64,000 bases of DNA, taken from NCBI GenBank assembly GCA_030248215.1, contig JASANG010000600.1:1-64000 (forward strand). Direction: 5' to 3'. Origin of the DNA: Enoplolaimus lenunculus (Eukaryota; Nematoda; Enoplea; Enoplida; Thoracostomopsidae). The notes below the pieces were generated by a model, which did not search any database, was not told the DNA's origin, and saw nothing but the letters and a program-made list of their open reading frames with translations. This document shows, piece after piece, positions 60,410 to 64,000 of this stretch (within the stretch, counting starts at the first letter, position 1; every line of letters starts with the position of its first letter). Both the position numbers and the translations under genes were made by a program.

Positions 60410-61011
60410 CTAAAAAACAGTTTGCTCTGACACGCGGGTAGGCGGGTGCCTGGGTACGCGTAATCGAATATAACAAAAGTTGATTACAAAAAACATAATA
60501 CATGAACCTGTGGCCTGGCTGTAATTTTTTATCGTCGACCCAAGTGTACAGATGTCACTGCACCCAGCGCCTCTAAATCTTAGTAGATTTAGGCTTTCGG
60601 CAGCTGGAATCACATTTCTGTGAAAATGTGTGAGCTCTCGGGCTGCACAGAAATTCTGAAAATAATATCTCGGCGGAAAGACCCCGTGCAAGCTTGTGTC
60701 GGTAGACACAGCTTTGATTCGGAAGGCTCTGAGCCAAAATACGCAGCCCTTGAAGTTTCGGTGTTCTGGAGAGTTGCTACGGGCATGTGTGCACAGGTTG
60801 GACAATTGCTGAAAATCGAAATGTTAAGCAGACCTTTCAGATCTGTCCGGTTGGAGCTGTAAGTGCTCTCGTGACTTGGAAAGTATGAAAACAGTTCTGA
60901 ATAGGTGATATTGTATTGGTTCGAGACTAATTTCAGTGTTTTTGGGTCGAAAACAGTAGTTTTGGATAACTCGAATTTTGTGAAATATCGTTTTGATCTG
61001 AATTTTACCAA
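60410..61011 (-). other. Long overlapping open frames, unassigned
   Basis: Two overlapping minus frames (60410-60805 and 60610-61011) and a plus frame (60620-60862) are all open across 60.6-60.86 kb, and local GC is above average. The 133-residue minus frame has several Cys and sequons but no signal peptide, splice evidence or recognised family. Coding status and strand cannot be decided by eye. Confidence 0.22.
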
Positions 61012-61944
61012 ATTCAGATATTTTAGCTGTAAAAGTGTGTAACAGGTTTGTAAACATGCTGAATTCGATAGAATGCATCTAAAAACACTAAATTCTATCT
61101 AAATTTTCGTTTTCTGCGTATTTAAAAACCTATAGAAAATTTCGATTACCATCGAAAATTTATGGTTACTAGCTACTCACGTGTTAAATAAATACGTTTT
61201 CTGGGCTTGTTTTGCAATTTACGTGGCAGTTGTGTGTGTTGAAAGATGGCGATTTAACATGTGTATTATTGTATTGTTCTTTTCTCTTTGAATTTTGAAA
61301 TATATAATTATAGGATTGATATATTGGCTACTGTGCGTAGGAGTTTGGTTTTGGTGATAGTTTGTAGTTTTCGTTCAGGTGTTCAGGAACCGGAGTTAGG
61401 ATAAGTTACTGAAACCGGTTATGCAAAATTGCTAATCTTTGCATAATCTTTAAATTTTCCTTGTCCGCCGCTGTTTTTGTAGAGAATATAGGGAACCTAA
61501 GGTTATATTCTTGGGATACTAATTTTGTGGTTTGAATTTTCAAGCAGTTTTGTGGGTGGATTAATTTTGTTTTTCGGTAACTAAATGCGGAAATTTACGG
61601 GGTTAAATAACTCCCTGCGGCAGCAGCGGAGTTGGACCTGGGCGACCGGGGAGGATTGGTGTCACTGGTCAGCGGCGGAATCCCCGTTCTGGTCCGGGTT
61701 GTCACAAGCAAATCCGCAGATTCGGCCGTTACCACGGCCCGAATCGGTCGTCCCTGAATTATTGGTAAGAGTTGTTTATATTCTTGCTTACGCCATGGTT
61801 ATTGCTTTACACCGGTGTTTAACGGCTCTTGAGATTATCGAGAGAGTCCGAGCTGGCTTATAGATTTTGGTGTTATGTGTTTTTAGCCGTAGTGTAGAAT
61901 CACCACTAACGTTATACTTAGGCAATTAACGTCGCTCGGTTGAA

Positions 61945-62624
61945 ATGGCAAGGAGTACACCGTCGTCCCCGCTAAATCCTGAAGCTGACGAGTTTCAGCC
62001 TTCCACATCTGGGGTTCGGTGGGCGGTAGCTCACTTAACGCCTGAGGTCGAAGCTGAGCTCGAAGCTCTGCAAATGCGCAACGCCGAGGAGGATGCGCTG
62101 GTAAGATTTATTCTTTCTTTAGTTCAGGGTGTACTTGTTGCCAGGATTTAGGCGTTAGTTTTCTTAACCCAGTGTTACATGTTATTTTTGCTAATAAACT
62201 AATAGGTTGAGTTTTTGCACATAGTATTTACTTCACACACACACGTTTACCCATTCACTTTGATGTCGGGTCCGGGACTACCGCCCCGTCCCCGTTTCTT
62301 TGTAAATATCGTTGTTGAATTAACCCGCATTTTTCTTGTGTCCCTGAGTGCTTACGCTAGTCACGCATGCGCTGAGCTTGGGGTTGATTCAAATTACCTG
62401 AGTTCTTAAAGGTTGTAACCGAGGTGCTAGTTGAATTTGCGCACCTAAAACGTTTTACCGATTTGCCGGTGGAAATTTTACCTGAGTGGAATTTGTCGCA
62501 GAGTTTTATATTAGTAGCAGATAGTTTTGGTTTTGGTTCAATGAGATTTTTGCGATGCGACCGAAGTCGGCTAGTTGAAAAGTTTGCCCCGTTTTATAAA
62601 ATCAGATTTCTAGTGTCGCGCTGA
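61945..62624 (+). CDS. Candidate small gene, 2 or 3 exons, unrecognised
   Basis: Exon 1 (61945-62100) starts at GAAATGG after an upstream in-frame stop and ends at a perfect GTAAGA donor in phase 0. It encodes 52 residues, Ser/Pro-rich then acidic (VEAELEALQMRNAEEDAL). Exon 3 (62412-62624) follows acceptor TTAAAG and gives a coding-like 70-residue end with TGA. An optional exon 2 (62206-62301) fits in phase 0 between acceptor CTAATAG and donor TTT|GTAAAT. The total is 122 or 154 residues. Local GC is higher than the surroundings. An additional exon-like frame ending at a GTAAGA donor at 61764 may be a 5' exon. No domain was recognised. Confidence 0.42.
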
Positions 62625-62639
62625 TATTTTCGTATGAAG

Positions 62640-63440
62640 TTTAATCATTTGGAAATCTGCGGCGCTCATAAGCCGCTGTTATTCGCGCCGGCTTAATTTT
62701 GCTTGATTGTCACTCGGTAGGGTGACAAGGTGCATTTTCTAGTCAGATCCGTAGGTAGGATCTTACAGTATGGGTGATTCGGATTGTGTGCAGATTTTGG
62801 CGATTGGCAACTTAAGAGGACGCTTACGCTTAAGGTGTTCGGCTGGATTTCCTCTTTCCATTGGAATACTTTTGAGCTAAGTGAAGTTGCTGTCTCGAAA
62901 GATGTGTACAATCTGACTCGGCTATATTGGGGAGACTACTGATTTTGCGGATCCCCGTGATTCCCTGTGTCGGTGACTTTGGAACGAACCTACCCCAGTC
63001 GCGGGCCTAGCGTACTACATCGCATTCGAATATTTTTCAACCGCATAAGCAGAAAGTTGCCGAGGGTAGGCGGCGCCTTTTTACTTTCTGACTTATACCA
63101 AGTCTGAAAAAGAAGGACTGGGTGATCCGTGGGCTTTTTACACCTTCAGGATTGACGAAAGCCCGCAAGAAGGATACGTAACTGGAACAAGATTTCTGTG
63201 AAACATGAAATGTAACCATGCCAATCATGAAAGTTCATTTTAAGTGTTAGCATCGTTTTTTGTGGTTGGGACATTTTGCTAACTGTCAATGTTTATCGGT
63301 TGTAACCTTTTCTCGTATGAATATTTTTTATGACATCTAAGTTGAGATTGAAACTTGAGCTGGTGACACTGGGGTATCTGCATAGCGCTTGTTATCACTG
63401 CTTAACCGACCCATATTGCTTTTCGGACCTTCTCGGATTC
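62640..63440. other. Unassigned, more GC-rich sequence
   Basis: Downstream of the 61.9 kb candidate gene. No MITE ends. Open minus frames at 62693-62911 and 63037-63228 lack support. Confidence 0.35.
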
Positions 63441-63542
63441 CGATGGGGATGTAAAATAGTAGGCTTACATTTTAGACTACATTTTTGGCTTAGGATGAGG
63501 CTTCCGCTTAGGCTTAGACATCGGCTTATGTTTGCGCCTTTC

Positions 63543-63618
63543 GGCCGATGTAAAGCACAGGGGCGGAACAGTATTATAAGCGTATTTCTAAGCCTAAGTC
63601 TAAAGCCTGAAACAAAAT
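63543..63618. mobile_element. Group B TTAGGC MITE, 5' part
   Basis: GGCCGATGTAAAGCACAGGG start, a short CCTAAG array, then the group sequence ends. A second diverged piece lies just upstream (63445-63541). Confidence 0.7.
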
Positions 63619-63671
63619 GACATCAAATTACAGTGAGGAAAATAATCCACTAACTATGCATAAAGCAGCCG

Positions 63672-63926
63672 TACACTGTAAATTCTGTTGATTTGATTAA
63701 TTAGCTCAAAAAGCGGATTAGTCATTTCCGGTTATTTCTGAGTTAATAACAGTAAACATTAAATCGCTCTGAGGTGATTAAAATAAGGATGAATTGATTA
63801 ATTAACTCAGAATGAGTTCATTCAATTCACAATTGTGAGTTCTGAAAGACCTAATTCAGTGCTCAGCCTTCTGAGTGGATTCAACTCATTCTGAGTTAAA
63901 ATCAACGCACTGGAATGTACAGTGTA
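63672..63926. mobile_element. Palindromic MITE with TACACTGTA ends
   Basis: Inverted TACACTGTAAATTCTGTTGA and its diverged partner ending TGTACAGTGTA, with internal repeated TGAGTT/AACTCA motifs. TA borders suggest a Tc1/mariner-like origin. Confidence 0.65.
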
Positions 63927-64000
63927 GTAGATTTTTCTGTGCGGCCAAAAAGATCAGTTCAGCTTTTTGAGAGCCAATAGGTTTTATGGGACAAAATCTG

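Noticed and set aside
1-64000. Virus-like elements, LTR elements or Polintons
   Set aside because: No long polymerase, capsid, integrase or envelope-type frame and no long terminal direct repeats were recognised.

Overview
This is an AT-rich, intron-containing animal nuclear sequence, most likely from a nematode. The main clue is the nematode telomere unit TTAGGC (complement GCCTAA), which recurs as short arrays throughout the window. The arrays sit inside transposons rather than at a chromosome end, so the assignment is an inference. Introns are often 400 to 1600 bp, repeat load is high and genes are sparse, unlike compact Caenorhabditis chromosomes. I cannot name the species; an enoplean such as a mermithid is only a guess. 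No prokaryotic operon, CRISPR array, rRNA gene, retrovirus-like element or autonomous transposase was recognised.

Three protein-coding genes are well supported. (1) A complete 13-exon plus-strand gene at 33943-45451, joined in frame across 12 GT-AG introns, encodes a 653-residue coiled-coil protein that resembles the JAKMIP family. (2) An intronless minus-strand gene at 15565-16785 encodes a 406-residue divergent ionotropic-glutamate-receptor-like channel subunit. (3) A two-exon plus-strand gene at 48449-49562 encodes a 221-residue secreted cysteine-rich protein. A tRNA-Gly(GCC) gene lies antisense inside intron 11 of gene 1. Weaker coding candidates lie at 11167-11317, 14482-15480, 59060-59262, 60410-61011 and 61945-62624.

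Much of the rest is a graveyard of short non-autonomous DNA transposons (MITEs). Reading their ends by eye gives at least seven hAT-like groups with 8-bp target duplications, a Tc1/mariner-like group flanked by TA, a Harbinger-like element flanked by TAA, a piggyBac-like element at TTAA, and several palindromic groups of unknown class. The most numerous hAT-like group carries the TTAGGC arrays. Other groups carry CCGGCT arrays or CGCCG/CCGTC arrays.

Layout: 1-13 kb is MITE-rich with no firm gene. 14.3-17.7 kb holds a decayed-looking plus-strand coding tract, the convergent receptor gene, and an 80-bp satellite beginning 36 bp upstream of the receptor start codon. 18-33 kb is repeats and unassigned sequence. 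33.9-45.5 kb is the coiled-coil gene with MITE-laden introns. 47.8-49.6 kb is a MITE followed by the secreted-protein gene. 50-61 kb is repeats. 61.2-63.2 kb is a less repetitive, more GC-rich stretch with a candidate small gene. The genes show no obvious shared pathway.
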